Below, piece after piece: positions 22,633 through 30,006 of a DNA stretch of 64,000 bases (positions are counted from its first letter, which is position 1; each line of letters begins with the position of its first letter). This DNA is from a virus: IMG/VR virus record IMGVR_UViG_3300025121_000282, positions 124,001 to 188,000 of that record; one strand, written 5' to 3'. The notes under the pieces were generated by a model. That model did not search any database. It was given only the letters and a program-made list of their open reading frames with translations, and was not told the origin of the DNA. The position numbers and the translations under genes were made by a program.

Positions 22633-22887
22633 ATGCTGCTGAGTGAACTGGCGGAGGCGATTCAGTTTCTACGTGCTCATCGAATTGAGGGTGTGGTACA
22701 CGCTGGCTATGTGCCTGCTTCATACCCAAACATGACGCCGGCTCACCCATCAGACACCTATATTGTGATTGAGTTGAACGAGGACGACTACCCGGTACCA
22801 GATGTGACCCACAAAGGCCTTCGCAAATTGGGTTGGGTACCCGAAGACGAAGGTAGGATGTGGTATAACCACACAGGAAGACCCTAA
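22633..22887 (+). CDS. Hypothetical 84-aa protein
   Basis: MLLSELAEAIQFLRAHRIEG then DTYIVIELNEDDYPVPD and GLRKLGWVPEDEGRMWYNH. Compact alpha/beta. Confidence 0.55.
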   Translation: MLLSELAEAIQFLRAHRIEGVVHAGYVPASYPNMTPAHPSDTYIVIELNEDDYPVPDVTHKGLRKLGWVPEDEGRMWYNHTGRP

Positions 22888-22913
22888 TTAACTGATTGGC
22901 CTCAGTGTAGAAT
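22888..22913 (+). promoter_or_regulatory. Phage promoter motif TTAACT-N16-GAAT
   Basis: Starts directly after a TAA stop; followed by a 130-base leader. Confidence 0.6.
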
Positions 22914-22981
22914 TACTCTGGACAGTTAGACCCACCCTAACCTCTGGAGTCGTTATGTAACCCCTGCAGTTTATGACCTTA

Positions 22982-23016
22982 TTTGAGCCTCTCGGCTGTT
23001 AACCAAGAGGCTCAAA
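22982..23016 (+). promoter_or_regulatory. Perfect 11-bp stem-loop in leader
   Basis: TTTGAGCCTCT and AGAGGCTCAAA with a 13-base loop, 27 bases before ATG 23043. Attenuator or RNA-stability element; no T-run. Confidence 0.5.
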
Positions 23017-23042
23017 AGTACTGTAGACAGAAAGTGTGTACC

Positions 23043-23285
23043 ATGACTTGGCAACGTGAACTCCCTACCCTCCCTCCAGAAGAAGACCCAAAACAACACT
23101 GGTGGTTTTATGGGACAATTGGGCGCGGGGCGTCTATTGAGTATCACATAATCTCTGTGTGGCGCGTGGGGGGCCCCAAAGCGCCGTGGGTTATGTATGG
23201 GCTCCGCAGTTCAATCGTAGAGCCAGTAAACGAAGAGTGGTCTGGCTGGTGGTGTCCCGTTGCAATCCCTGATCCGCCCGTTTAA
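23043..23285 (+). CDS. WWFYG-family protein, paralogue of 58970 gene
   Basis: 80 aa. PKQHWWFYGTIG, ISVWRVGG and SGWWCPVAIPDPPV align with the 58970 product (QYWWFYGTNG, VTVRRVGG, GHWQRIPTPVLPSE). Trp- and Pro-rich, probably a small beta fold. Not recognised outside this window. Confidence 0.65.
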   Translation: MTWQRELPTLPPEEDPKQHWWFYGTIGRGASIEYHIISVWRVGGPKAPWVMYGLRSSIVEPVNEEWSGWWCPVAIPDPPV

Positions 23286-23306
23286 AGAATTATAGAAAGA
23301 ACTAAA

Positions 23307-24137
23307 ATGTCTGCAGGAGCCCATTTCCTTGCAATGGACCTTAAGCAGTTGCTTGCAACTCTTACCATCAAGGTGGGTAAGAAAATTCATGGTCACACAT
23401 CTCGGGACCACATTCTTTTGGAATGCGGTTATTCTCATGTGCGAATTGATCGTAGTGGCAGTATTCAAGCTAGGAAGGAAGGGGAAGGGGAAAGGAATAA
23501 CCTTGACCGGGTCTGTCCAGATGTGGATTTTGAAACTGCTTACGTCTGGATGGTAAGTATTCTCATTGCTGGTCGTACGGTAGAGGTTGGCCAGGGTGTT
23601 GATTACAAGTCTATTTGCGGGTGGTGGCCCAGAAGCCATGTCAACATGTCACCCAAAGAACTGGTAAGGCAAGTTGTAGACCGTGGGTGGGACCTAAATC
23701 CTGATTATCAACGAGGGCATGTGTGGACCCCAAGCCACTCTGAAAGATTCATGGGTCATTTTCTTGAGGGCAATATGGTTCCGCCCTTTTATGTGCAGCG
23801 GTGGGACTCAGAAAAGAACGCACCCCCACACCTTAAGGCTGATTACTGGGACCACGCCGAAGTGGTGGATGGCCAGCAGCGCATTCGGGCCATCACAGCT
23901 TGGCTCGATGGGAGTATCCTGGCTGAACTGAGCGACGGGCGTCGGATTGCGTACAGGGACTTTGACGAGGTGGAACGGCGATGCCTTCCTGTGTTTAGCA
24001 TTTACTTCTTTGACATTTCTCGTGCAGAGCGTCTCAAGTTCTATCTTAAACTAAACAGAGCAGGTGTTTACCACACAGACGCCGAAATCGACAAAGTCAG
24101 AAAGTTGTTGGAAAATGAAACAACAACGCGGGAATAG
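23307..24137 (+). CDS. DUF262/ParB-like domain protein with extra N-domain
   Basis: 276 aa. From residue ~112 it follows the DUF262 (GmrSD N-domain, ParB/sulfiredoxin-fold) plan: LVRQVVDRGWDLNPDYQRGH-VWT, FYVQRWDSE, then AEVVDGQQRIRAITAWLDG (the conserved DGQQR) and FYLKLNRAGVYHTDAEI. DGQQR proteins typically hydrolyse nucleotides or nick DNA; phage versions are usually stand-alone. Residues 1-110 form a separate unknown domain. No GmrD-like HNH domain follows. Confidence 0.75.
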   Translation: MSAGAHFLAMDLKQLLATLTIKVGKKIHGHTSRDHILLECGYSHVRIDRSGSIQARKEGEGERNNLDRVCPDVDFETAYVWMVSILIAGRTVEVGQGVDYKSICGWWPRSHVNMSPKELVRQVVDRGWDLNPDYQRGHVWTPSHSERFMGHFLEGNMVPPFYVQRWDSEKNAPPHLKADYWDHAEVVDGQQRIRAITAWLDGSILAELSDGRRIAYRDFDEVERRCLPVFSIYFFDISRAERLKFYLKLNRAGVYHTDAEIDKVRKLLENETTTRE

Positions 24138-24429
24138 GAAACCTGGGTCCACAGTTTCAAATCGACTGTGGAAACTTACACCTTGTAAACCGGGTTGGCA
24201 ATCAGAATACCCCAAAGACGACGGTGGGCTGTTCACGCGATACCATACCTGGAAAAAGGTATTCGTCTGCCGGAAGTGCGACACTACAGCAAGACGTACA
24301 ACCGACTGTGCAGAGCACCCTAAGTGTCCCGGCTGCCAAACTGTGATGGAAGAATTGCCCTGGAAAGCACAAATCCGCAAGAAGGGCACCAAGAACAGAT
24401 TCGACAAACCTGAGGCAGCTTATGTATAA
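24115..24429 (+). CDS. Zinc-ribbon protein, 104 aa
   Basis: ATG 24115 overlaps the DUF262 gene by 23 bases. Basic start (MKQQRGNRKPGSTVSNRLWK), ribbon VCRKC...CAEHPKCPGC, basic tail. Likely binds nucleic acid. Confidence 0.6.
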   Translation: MKQQRGNRKPGSTVSNRLWKLTPCKPGWQSEYPKDDGGLFTRYHTWKKVFVCRKCDTTARRTTDCAEHPKCPGCQTVMEELPWKAQIRKKGTKNRFDKPEAAYV

Positions 24430-24736
24430 GATGGTATTTTGGAGGTGGCGGATTCTCAGGAATGGGCGGTCCGACAACTGGACCAACGCCCACTCAGTGG
24501 TCGGTATCGAGTTAGACCTGAAGGCAACGATCAAAGCGGTGGAAAAAATCGCGGAACAGTTATACGAGAATAAGAGTTCTCAATTTAGTGTGGAAAGGTG
24601 GACCAAGTTCGAGTGGGAACTTTTGGGAAAACAACCGGCTGATTATATAGACGCCAAAATGCTTGAGAGGTACGAGAAACTCGTGTACCGCGCCTCGATT
24701 GAATATCAGTTGCTACTTGAGAACATCAATCCATAA
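24422..24736 (+). CDS. Hypothetical helical 104-aa protein
   Basis: Overlaps the previous stop by 8 bases. MYKMVFWRWRILRNG then a charged helical body (LKATIKAVEKIAEQLYENKS). Confidence 0.6.
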   Translation: MYKMVFWRWRILRNGRSDNWTNAHSVVGIELDLKATIKAVEKIAEQLYENKSSQFSVERWTKFEWELLGKQPADYIDAKMLERYEKLVYRASIEYQLLLENINP

Positions 24737-24742
24737 TTTTAT

Positions 24743-25045
24743 CTAACAACTTGTTACGTTGCCATCCGTAACCCATCCGTGCCAACCACAATGACTGATC
24801 CGTCGAATAGATGGTTTCAGTGTGATGGTTTCAAACGTGTCACCCGTACGCTGCCACCTAGGCGATTTCGATTCCATATCGTATGGCACACCTGCAAGCA
24901 CGTTCGCAAACTGAACATAAATCGGTATACACTGTTTGTTACCACATGGGCAGTCAAACTCAATCCCTACGCCCTTGACTGATTCTGATTCTGATTCTGA
25001 CTTGTAGCCGTCCAGAAAATGTGGATTTAAATCAGACAATCTCAT
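24743..25045 (-). CDS. DUF6527-like protein
   Basis: 100 aa. FDCPCGNKQC, RWQRTGDTFETITLKPSI and HCGWHGWVTDG match the phage family whose pattern is CPCG...W...tL.PSi...C.wH.fi.nG (DUF6527-like, from memory); function unknown. A (TCAGAA)n tract encodes SESESES at residues 16-22. Confidence 0.65.
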   Translation of the reverse strand: MRLSDLNPHFLDGYKSESESESVKGVGIEFDCPCGNKQCIPIYVQFANVLAGVPYDMESKSPRWQRTGDTFETITLKPSIRRISHCGWHGWVTDGNVTSC

Positions 25046-25057
25046 AATTGGCCCACC

Positions 25058-25291
25058 TTAGTATCCGAGGTATTTGAATTCTAGAGGTTCAATCTCACCC
25101 AGTTCGTTCCAAATCCGTTTCCAGTCTTTACCGTCCTCAGTTTCCATATCAATAAGGCTTATGGCATCGTCCTGGAGCTTGTCTAAATCAAGCTTGAATT
25201 GTCTTACAAGCTTCTTACGCTCCGACAATGACAAACTAGGCGCTTCAAAACCACCAGCAGCTTCTCGAAGTTGAGCAGAGAGTCTTTTCAT
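25058..25291 (-). CDS. Hypothetical 77-aa protein with shared N-terminal segment
   Basis: MKRLSAQLREAAGGFE at the N-terminus resembles the 6418, 36075, 53980 and 54415 products. The rest is a charged helix (LSERKKLVRQFKLDLDKLQ). AAAGGAG precedes ATG 25291. First gene of a two-gene minus operon. Confidence 0.6.
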   Translation of the reverse strand: MKRLSAQLREAAGGFEAPSLSLSERKKLVRQFKLDLDKLQDDAISLIDMETEDGKDWKRIWNELGEIEPLEFKYLGY

Positions 25292-25331
25292 TTATAAACT
25301 CCTTTGCTTGTTGATTGCTATTAAGATGTTA

Positions 25332-25357
25332 TTGACAAGTTCTTCTTAACTAAGAAT
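25332..25357 (+). promoter_or_regulatory. Phage promoter motif TTGACA-N16-GAAT
   Basis: In the divergent gap between 25291 (minus) and 25364 (plus). GAAT is followed by AGGTAC and ATG 25364, i.e. also exactly 6 bases: another possible leaderless start. Confidence 0.6.
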
Positions 25358-25363
25358 AGGTAC

Positions 25364-25801
25364 ATGGACACCACACACAACACCGCTCTGACTGTTGCCT
25401 CTCTCGTACGCCACCTGACTCCTCTTTTTGGTCCCCGTTTTGCAATTGAGGAATACCCCGCCGACAACCACGATGGGCGAGACGGAAAGCCCGTTGCCTA
25501 CGTAGAGGTAGACGGCCAGTTCGACTTGTACCCCTTCTCTCAGGAGGTTACGTGTTCCATCCTCGGCACTATGTCTGTGAAAACGGTCTGGCACATCGAC
25601 ATCCTGGTTGACGCATCAGACCCGAGTGTTGGGATTTTTGGGTGTGAGCCTGTGGAGCACACCGAGCACATCGCTCTTGGAGACGCAATTGTGGAAATCG
25701 CACGACTGATGGCGGCCGACCGTGTTGAACTGAGTCTGGACCGTGAAGCAGATGAATTGATCGACGCACAGATGCAGGCGGCACACGGAGCAGAGCGATG
25801 A
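25364..25801 (+). CDS. Hypothetical 145-aa protein
   Basis: alpha/beta: helix VASLVRHLTPLFGPRFA, then GKPVAYVEVDGQFDLYPF and VWHIDILVDASDPSVG; acidic helical end. No Shine-Dalgarno, consistent with leaderless initiation. Confidence 0.65.
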   Translation: MDTTHNTALTVASLVRHLTPLFGPRFAIEEYPADNHDGRDGKPVAYVEVDGQFDLYPFSQEVTCSILGTMSVKTVWHIDILVDASDPSVGIFGCEPVEHTEHIALGDAIVEIARLMAADRVELSLDREADELIDAQMQAAHGAER

Positions 25802-26046
25802 ACTCAAGAAATCAGTATCTTTCAGAAGAAGAATGGAATCAGCTTTGGAACACAGCCGATACCTTGGTGTGCAAGGCGGGCAATTTCGAACTGCGATCCG
25901 GATGTGACATCAAAGAAAGAACCGCTGAAAACCGCCCTGTAATTCGAAAAAATAGGTGGGCCGTTTGGGACTTTTCCAGTGGTGCTGTCTATGTGTGTGC
26001 CAACGAAGAGGTGGCGCATAGGATTTTTAAGGCGTGGACCACATGA
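25798..26046 (+). CDS. Hypothetical 82-aa protein
   Basis: ATGA overlap. LSEEEWNQLWNTADTLVCKA then beta strands RWAVWDFSSGAVYVCANEE. Its stop overlaps the ATG of the split gene at 26043. Confidence 0.6.
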   Translation: MNSRNQYLSEEEWNQLWNTADTLVCKAGNFELRSGCDIKERTAENRPVIRKNRWAVWDFSSGAVYVCANEEVAHRIFKAWTT

Positions 26047-26091
26047 ATACTTTCACTCAGGGTGATGTCATTCGCATAGGTGGACAGAGTT

Positions 26092-26240
26092 CTCCCTGAA
26101 ATAATCACTTATTTCAGTTGATTTTTAAGCCTGGGGGACTCTAAGCTCCCCAGGAGCCGTAAGGTTCTGGATCTGATGTTTGTGGCGCCGACGAAGTCGG
26201 CGTCTTGACCGTATCCGCAGGATACGCATCTAAATCTTTC
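26092..26240 (-). ncRNA. Candidate omegaRNA (TnpB guide RNA scaffold)
   Basis: The last 150 bases of tnpB hold stems at 26210-26226 (GTATCC core), 26186-26202 (CGCCGAC), 26130-26154 (CCTGGGG) and 26096-26117 (CTGAAATAA), all perfect. TnpB guide RNAs come from this overlap with the right end. The guide would be the flanking sequence leftward of about 26092. Confidence 0.5.
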
Positions 26241-27200
26241 GCCTTTACGGTTCTTTTCCGACTCCTTTAAACACTTTGGACAAATACGGGAAGTATAAGC
26301 AGCTAAAACAGGCACCACTAAAACACGGTTTTCTTGGGCCTTATGTTTTAAGCGCTCATGGACTCTGCGGACCGTCCAAGGAGCCATAGCTTTTCGGAAA
26401 CCTTTATTTCTTTTAGGGTTCTTCCCTTTCTTAATCCCTTTGAGGTCCTCTATTCCGAGAACTGAAATTTGATTCCATGGAATTTTGTTTAAAATTCTCC
26501 CAATATAATTTTCCCGTTCTTTCTGGGCTCTACGGAAACCATTAGAATCAGGAACACGTCTTCTGAGTTTATCTCTTATTTGACGGAATTCGGTACCTAA
26601 ATAAGTGGGCTTAGAACCATCAGACAAAGTAAGAAGTTTGATCACTCCTGAGTCAGCACCCACAGTGGTTTCAGGGTTTGGAACCTTGAGGTCTTGATCA
26701 GGTAAGTCAACCCACACAGCCAAAGAATTTTCAGAAATCTGAATTCCCTTCCCCATTTTAGCACCAGGGACAGCCAACCATTTATTAAGAACCCTTGTTC
26801 TTCTGGTCGGGATTATAATTCGCTCGCCTTTGGCGAGCGACGATAGTTTGATTACTAAATCGAATGACTTTTCACCATTTTCAATGCCCACAACCTTTGC
26901 ATCAAAAACACAATCACCAGTGAAATGAGGTAGACTAAAGCTTTGTCCCGTCTCCGCGGCTGCTTTGCAGCCGCTTGACAAGATCGACAGAGCCTGTCTA
27001 AGTGCTATCGATTTATAGCGTTCTGTGAGTCTCGTGTTTGTTAAACGAGCTAAGGTTTCTTTGTCCAAGCCTCCCGGCTCGGACCACAAGGATTTCAAAT
27101 AAAAGTTTACACCAGCCCGATAAGCTTGAAGAAGATTGGAAATCTTCTGCTTCTTTGAAGCAGTGATAAAATCCAAGCTTACTATGGCTGCTCGTCTCAT
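26109..27200 (-). CDS. tnpB: RNA-guided endonuclease TnpB (IS605 OrfB)
   Basis: 363 aa. RuvC-like nuclease, apparently intact: GADSGVIKLLTLSDG (D183), VLGIEDLKGI (E251), zinc ribbon CPKC (307-310) with CVSC (325-328), and GQDADFVGATNI (D333/D335). TnpB uses an omegaRNA to cut DNA beside a short TAM and helps retain the element. ATG 27200 overlaps the upstream gene's stop as ATGA. Several codons form perfect hairpins with 3-base loops, unusual for a coding sequence. Confidence 0.9.
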   Translation of the reverse strand: MRRAAIVSLDFITASKKQKISNLLQAYRAGVNFYLKSLWSEPGGLDKETLARLTNTRLTERYKSIALRQALSILSSGCKAAAETGQSFSLPHFTGDCVFDAKVVGIENGEKSFDLVIKLSSLAKGERIIIPTRRTRVLNKWLAVPGAKMGKGIQISENSLAVWVDLPDQDLKVPNPETTVGADSGVIKLLTLSDGSKPTYLGTEFRQIRDKLRRRVPDSNGFRRAQKERENYIGRILNKIPWNQISVLGIEDLKGIKKGKNPKRNKGFRKAMAPWTVRRVHERLKHKAQENRVLVVPVLAAYTSRICPKCLKESEKNRKGERFRCVSCGYGQDADFVGATNIRSRTLRLLGSLESPRLKNQLK

Positions 27201-27355
27201 TTGGACTTCTGATTTTCCAAATAGTCATCACAAATACGTCGAATAAGTTCTGACAAACCAATTTGTTTGGCTTCAGCTTCTTCTCGTAAAAGTTTTTCTT
27301 GATTCACTGTCAAAAGTATTTGGCATCTTCGAGTTTTTAGTGTTTTAAATTCCAT
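27197..27355 (-). CDS. Ribbon-helix-helix (Arc/CopG-like) protein
   Basis: 52 aa, coupled to tnpB by ATGA. RRCQILLTVNQEKLLREEAE then IGLSELIRRICDDYLE gives one strand and two helices in the RHH layout. Likely a DNA-binding repressor of the operon: an inverted repeat overlaps its own start codon, and no Shine-Dalgarno is visible. Confidence 0.7.
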   Translation of the reverse strand: MEFKTLKTRRCQILLTVNQEKLLREEAEAKQIGLSELIRRICDDYLENQKSK

Positions 27356-27371
27356 ACACTAAATGGTGTAT
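27354..27371. promoter_or_regulatory. Putative RHH operator
   Basis: Perfect inverted repeat ATACAC-N6-GTGTAT. It covers the RHH start codon and, on the minus strand, TATACA that could act as a -10 box. Confidence 0.5.
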
Positions 27372-27589
27372 AAAAGGGTTAACGATTTTGATAGAAACGA
27401 TCATTGACGAGTGTTTCTGACTATTGGAAGAACAACTGGTGAGGAGACATACACGTTTCGGAATGTATATACCAATGATGAGGTCGTTGCTGTCTGGTTC
27501 GTTCAGGACAAAGGCAGCAAACACTACAGCCTAGAGGACCTTGCCAGTGTGTCCTACGATGTTATATGTATGTCCGACAAAATGAAGGA

Positions 27590-27615
27590 TTGACTCCACT
27601 TCTCTAGGGATGAAT
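27590..27615 (+). promoter_or_regulatory. Phage promoter motif TTGACT-N16-GAAT
   Basis: Contains the TGA of the split gene; precedes AGGAGG and ATG 27639. Confidence 0.6.
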
Positions 27616-27638
27616 AACTATAGGAGGTTACAATTACA

Positions 27639-28109
27639 ATGTCTTTTGATTTTATTAATTTCGTCGTTTGCAGTGCCATTCCCGGCGACCTTATCCTGGT
27701 GGATGGTGCAGATTACCAGTACTGGGACGTGGGTGTGGACGACGAACCGTCTGGGAACATCCTCTGGCGCAACAGAGACACCGGGGACACCCTCACCCCT
27801 ACTGACATCATTGATGGTGGATGTAAGGTTGTGGTAGGGTTTCTCACCTCGCTGCTTTACGTGAATGCCTACCGGGTTTCTACTTGTTGGGGCGGACCGG
27901 AAGAGGGTGGTTGGACCTACGAGGTTGGGGAAGCCCTCGCTTCTATCCCCCTCGCTCCTGGCCAGCTGAACGGGGAGGAAATTGACCGCATCTCTTCTCA
28001 GCTTGAGGTGGCCTTGGCCTCCGAAGCTAACCGTCGTCAGGAAATCCGGGTGGTTGTCCAGCGCAAATTTGCCGAGAACTGGCCCGATGAGCGACCCTAT
28101 TATGAGTGA
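27639..28109 (+). CDS. Hypothetical 156-aa protein
   Basis: N-terminal beta-rich domain (DLILVDGADYQYWDVGVDDE; STCWGGPEEGGWTYEVGEAL), C-terminal helix (EEIDRISSQLEVALASEANR). First gene of an operon with the NADAR gene 6 bases downstream. Confidence 0.65.
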   Translation: MSFDFINFVVCSAIPGDLILVDGADYQYWDVGVDDEPSGNILWRNRDTGDTLTPTDIIDGGCKVVVGFLTSLLYVNAYRVSTCWGGPEEGGWTYEVGEALASIPLAPGQLNGEEIDRISSQLEVALASEANRRQEIRVVVQRKFAENWPDERPYYE

Positions 28110-28115
28110 TGCCTC

Positions 28116-28583
28116 GTGGAAGATCCAATCCTCAGCTTCGAGGGGGAGTACTTTTTCCTGTCGAATTTCTACCCGAGTCTTATTGTAATTAAGGGTACGA
28201 CTTTTCCTGCCTTGGAGCATGCCTATCAGGCGATGAAGTCCACCGATGCCTCCGAGCAGCAGAAAATTGCCCGTGCGTCGACCCCTGGCAGGGCCAAAAG
28301 AATGGGGCGTCAGATTGTCCAGCTACGTCCGGAGTGGGAGTCTATTAAGATCGAGGTAATGACCCGACTAGTCAGAATCAAATTCTCAGTCCCTGAACTG
28401 AGACAAAAATTACTGGCCACCGGTGAAGCCAGACTTGAGGAAGGAAATCGGCACTACGACACTTGGTGGGGTATCCACCCGATTGGTAGTGGGAAAGGCA
28501 GGAATGAACTTGGTAGAATACTGATGCAAATCAGGAACGAAATCAGGTACAACTGCGATGAGAATAATCCAGAAGAACTGTAA
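28116..28583 (+). CDS. NADAR (YbiA-like) domain protein
   Basis: 155 aa from GTG 28116. Family marks in order: YFFLSNFYPS, FPALEHAYQAMKS, TPGRAKRMG, IKFSVPELRQKLLATGEARL, HYDTWWGIH, GRNELGRILMQIR. NADAR proteins cleave N-glycosidic bonds to ADP-ribose-type groups; the E. coli relative YbiA acts on riboflavin intermediates, and DarT1-associated NADARs remove ADP-ribose from guanine in DNA. In a phage this could reverse host ADP-ribosylation or NAD-based defence (inference). Confidence 0.85.
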   Translation: MEDPILSFEGEYFFLSNFYPSLIVIKGTTFPALEHAYQAMKSTDASEQQKIARASTPGRAKRMGRQIVQLRPEWESIKIEVMTRLVRIKFSVPELRQKLLATGEARLEEGNRHYDTWWGIHPIGSGKGRNELGRILMQIRNEIRYNCDENNPEEL

Positions 28584-28761
28584 GCCTGAAAATGTGATTT
28601 ACACAGTTCAGTGCAAACATTGTAATAACATAATTGAATTTCTTCAGTCTGAGACAGAACGGATAGCGGACCAATCTTTAGTCAAAATTACTTGTCCGTC
28701 TTGTTCTGAGTACATTTATACACTTAAACGACAACCAAACGTGCCTATCCTCAGCTTATAG
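28558..28761 (+). CDS. Zinc-ribbon protein, 67 aa
   Basis: Overlaps the NADAR gene by 26 bases. VQCKHCNN and ITCPSCSEYIY form a two-knuckle ribbon; charged N-terminus. Confidence 0.6.
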   Translation: MRIIQKNCKPENVIYTVQCKHCNNIIEFLQSETERIADQSLVKITCPSCSEYIYTLKRQPNVPILSL

Positions 28762-28772
28762 GAGAAACCAAA

Positions 28773-29657
28773 ATGACCATTCCCCACATCCAGAGACTGA
28801 CTGGACTTGACGTTACCCTGGGACGTGTTTGGGCACTGATGCCACATGAATACGACATTGCAGGGGCTGCGGCCAAGTACAATGAGATTGCAAACGGGGA
28901 CGCTGACAAATATCCTGCTTGGTATTTCACGTCTCCCGGGACCAAAGTGAAAGGTGCTATCCACACCTATCGTCTGTCCAAAGGCCCAAGCGGGCTCGAA
29001 TTGTCCAACGCGTTTGTCAAGAACGCACAGAGTAGGGGCAGCAGGGAAGAGTTTGAGGCCTGTTTTAACTGGCAATCGGCAAATCTGGAAGGCCTGATCA
29101 ACCCTCCCTCCGATTACATGGGTGGCTTCGGGTGGCGCGTGTTCTACGAAAATTCCATCGCCGACCCGAGCCGCCGAGTCCCTGATTTTTGGGCACTACA
29201 GCGGGGTGCCAGTCCTGGTGCCTATCCCGTGAACAAGGGTGTGGCTGAGGGTAGACCATTGCGATTGGCCGGCATTGGTTTGGCCTACCCGCACGGCAAA
29301 GACCCGAACACGACCCAGAATCATTCCAATCTGGCAGCTTTGGAAGAAGATTGCGACCTTGTGGTTCATGGTGAGGATAAACTGCTGTGGGCGGAAGTTC
29401 GCGGGTGCAGTGCAAACACCAGCGGTGCACCCCAACAGTGGTGTGCTCTGTGTGGCCGAGCTTTGGGGCTCACGGGCTGTGCCCACTGCAACTATCTTTA
29501 CAGGGACAATGGGTTTGATTGCGGCGGAGGCCCGCCGATCTGGGCACGAGTCCAGAAATTGGTGGAAGAACGCCTGTGGCTATTTGCAGAAGACCCGTCC
29601 ATCGCTCGACTGGAGTGGGCTGCTGAAATGGCTAAGTATCAGAAATCTGAGGATTGA
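28773..29657 (+). CDS. Hypothetical 294-aa protein with Cys ribbon
   Basis: GGAGAAACC upstream. Residues 1-110 alpha/beta; a GC-rich coding middle with SDYMGGFGWRVFYENS; residues ~230-250 hold WCALCGRALGLTGCAHC, a likely zinc ribbon; helical end (RVQKLVEERLWLFAED). Stop lies in the next TTGACC. Function unknown. Confidence 0.7.
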   Translation: MTIPHIQRLTGLDVTLGRVWALMPHEYDIAGAAAKYNEIANGDADKYPAWYFTSPGTKVKGAIHTYRLSKGPSGLELSNAFVKNAQSRGSREEFEACFNWQSANLEGLINPPSDYMGGFGWRVFYENSIADPSRRVPDFWALQRGASPGAYPVNKGVAEGRPLRLAGIGLAYPHGKDPNTTQNHSNLAALEEDCDLVVHGEDKLLWAEVRGCSANTSGAPQQWCALCGRALGLTGCAHCNYLYRDNGFDCGGGPPIWARVQKLVEERLWLFAEDPSIARLEWAAEMAKYQKSED

Positions 29658-29679
29658 CCGGGTTTGTTTCCATGTGAAT
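29654..29679 (+). promoter_or_regulatory. Phage promoter motif, long-conserved type
   Basis: TTGACC-N16-GAAT. The spacer GGGTTTGTTTCCATGT is nearly shared with 42471 and 55009. Confidence 0.65.
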
Positions 29680-29707
29680 TATGACATAGAAGGAGGTTGT
29701 AATTCAC

Positions 29708-30004
29708 ATGGCCACTATGACTGTTTCCAACCCCGGCAATATGGCAATCGAGACCCACGTCTGGGCTCTCAGCATGGCTGAGGCCAAGAAGGTGCTCAAG
29801 CACACCAAGTCCTCTGCCTATTGGAAACCCCTGCTCAAAAACGGTGGTTATTGGTGGTCCCACTTCGTTCATCCGGTGAACACGGCCATTCGTAACCACC
29901 GAGATTATGTCACGCTCTTCACGGCCGGCTTTGCCACCCCCGAGTTTTCTCAGATGCTCCGCGACTCTGGAGTTGACTACGAAATTATCAAGGGAGGGAA
30001 CTGA
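29708..30004 (+). CDS. Hypothetical 98-aa protein
   Basis: AAGGAGG upstream. Helical LSMAEAKKVLKHTKSS, then YWWSHFVHPVNTAIRNHR. Mixed fold. Confidence 0.6.
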   Translation: MATMTVSNPGNMAIETHVWALSMAEAKKVLKHTKSSAYWKPLLKNGGYWWSHFVHPVNTAIRNHRDYVTLFTAGFATPEFSQMLRDSGVDYEIIKGGN

Positions 30005-30006
30005 AA

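Larger units (their letters stand above)
26092..27412 (-). mobile_element. IS200/IS605-type element carrying tnpB without tnpA
   Basis: About 1.3 kb. Contents: ribbon-helix-helix gene, tnpB, and a 3' end rich in perfect hairpins ending at 26096-26117. No TnpA (Y1 transposase) gene is present, so it cannot move alone. Limits are inferred from where the host gene resumes; a right-end hairpin with the stop codon inside the stem is typical of this group. Confidence 0.65.
26043..27593 (+). pseudogene. Small gene split by the tnpB element
   Basis: ATG 26043 (ATGA overlap) encodes MNTFTQGDVIRIGGQSS, then runs into the element. The frame at 27414-27593 (LTIGRTTGEETYTF, then DEVVAVWFVQDKGSKHYSLE) lacks a convincing start of its own. 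Joined, the halves give a continuous barrel-like protein of about 75 aa whose TGA sits in the next promoter, as for neighbouring genes. Confidence 0.55.

Noticed and set aside
24961-25005. CRISPR-like array
   Set aside because: Repeat is a 6-base tandem inside a gene with no spacers; no other direct-repeat/spacer array seen.
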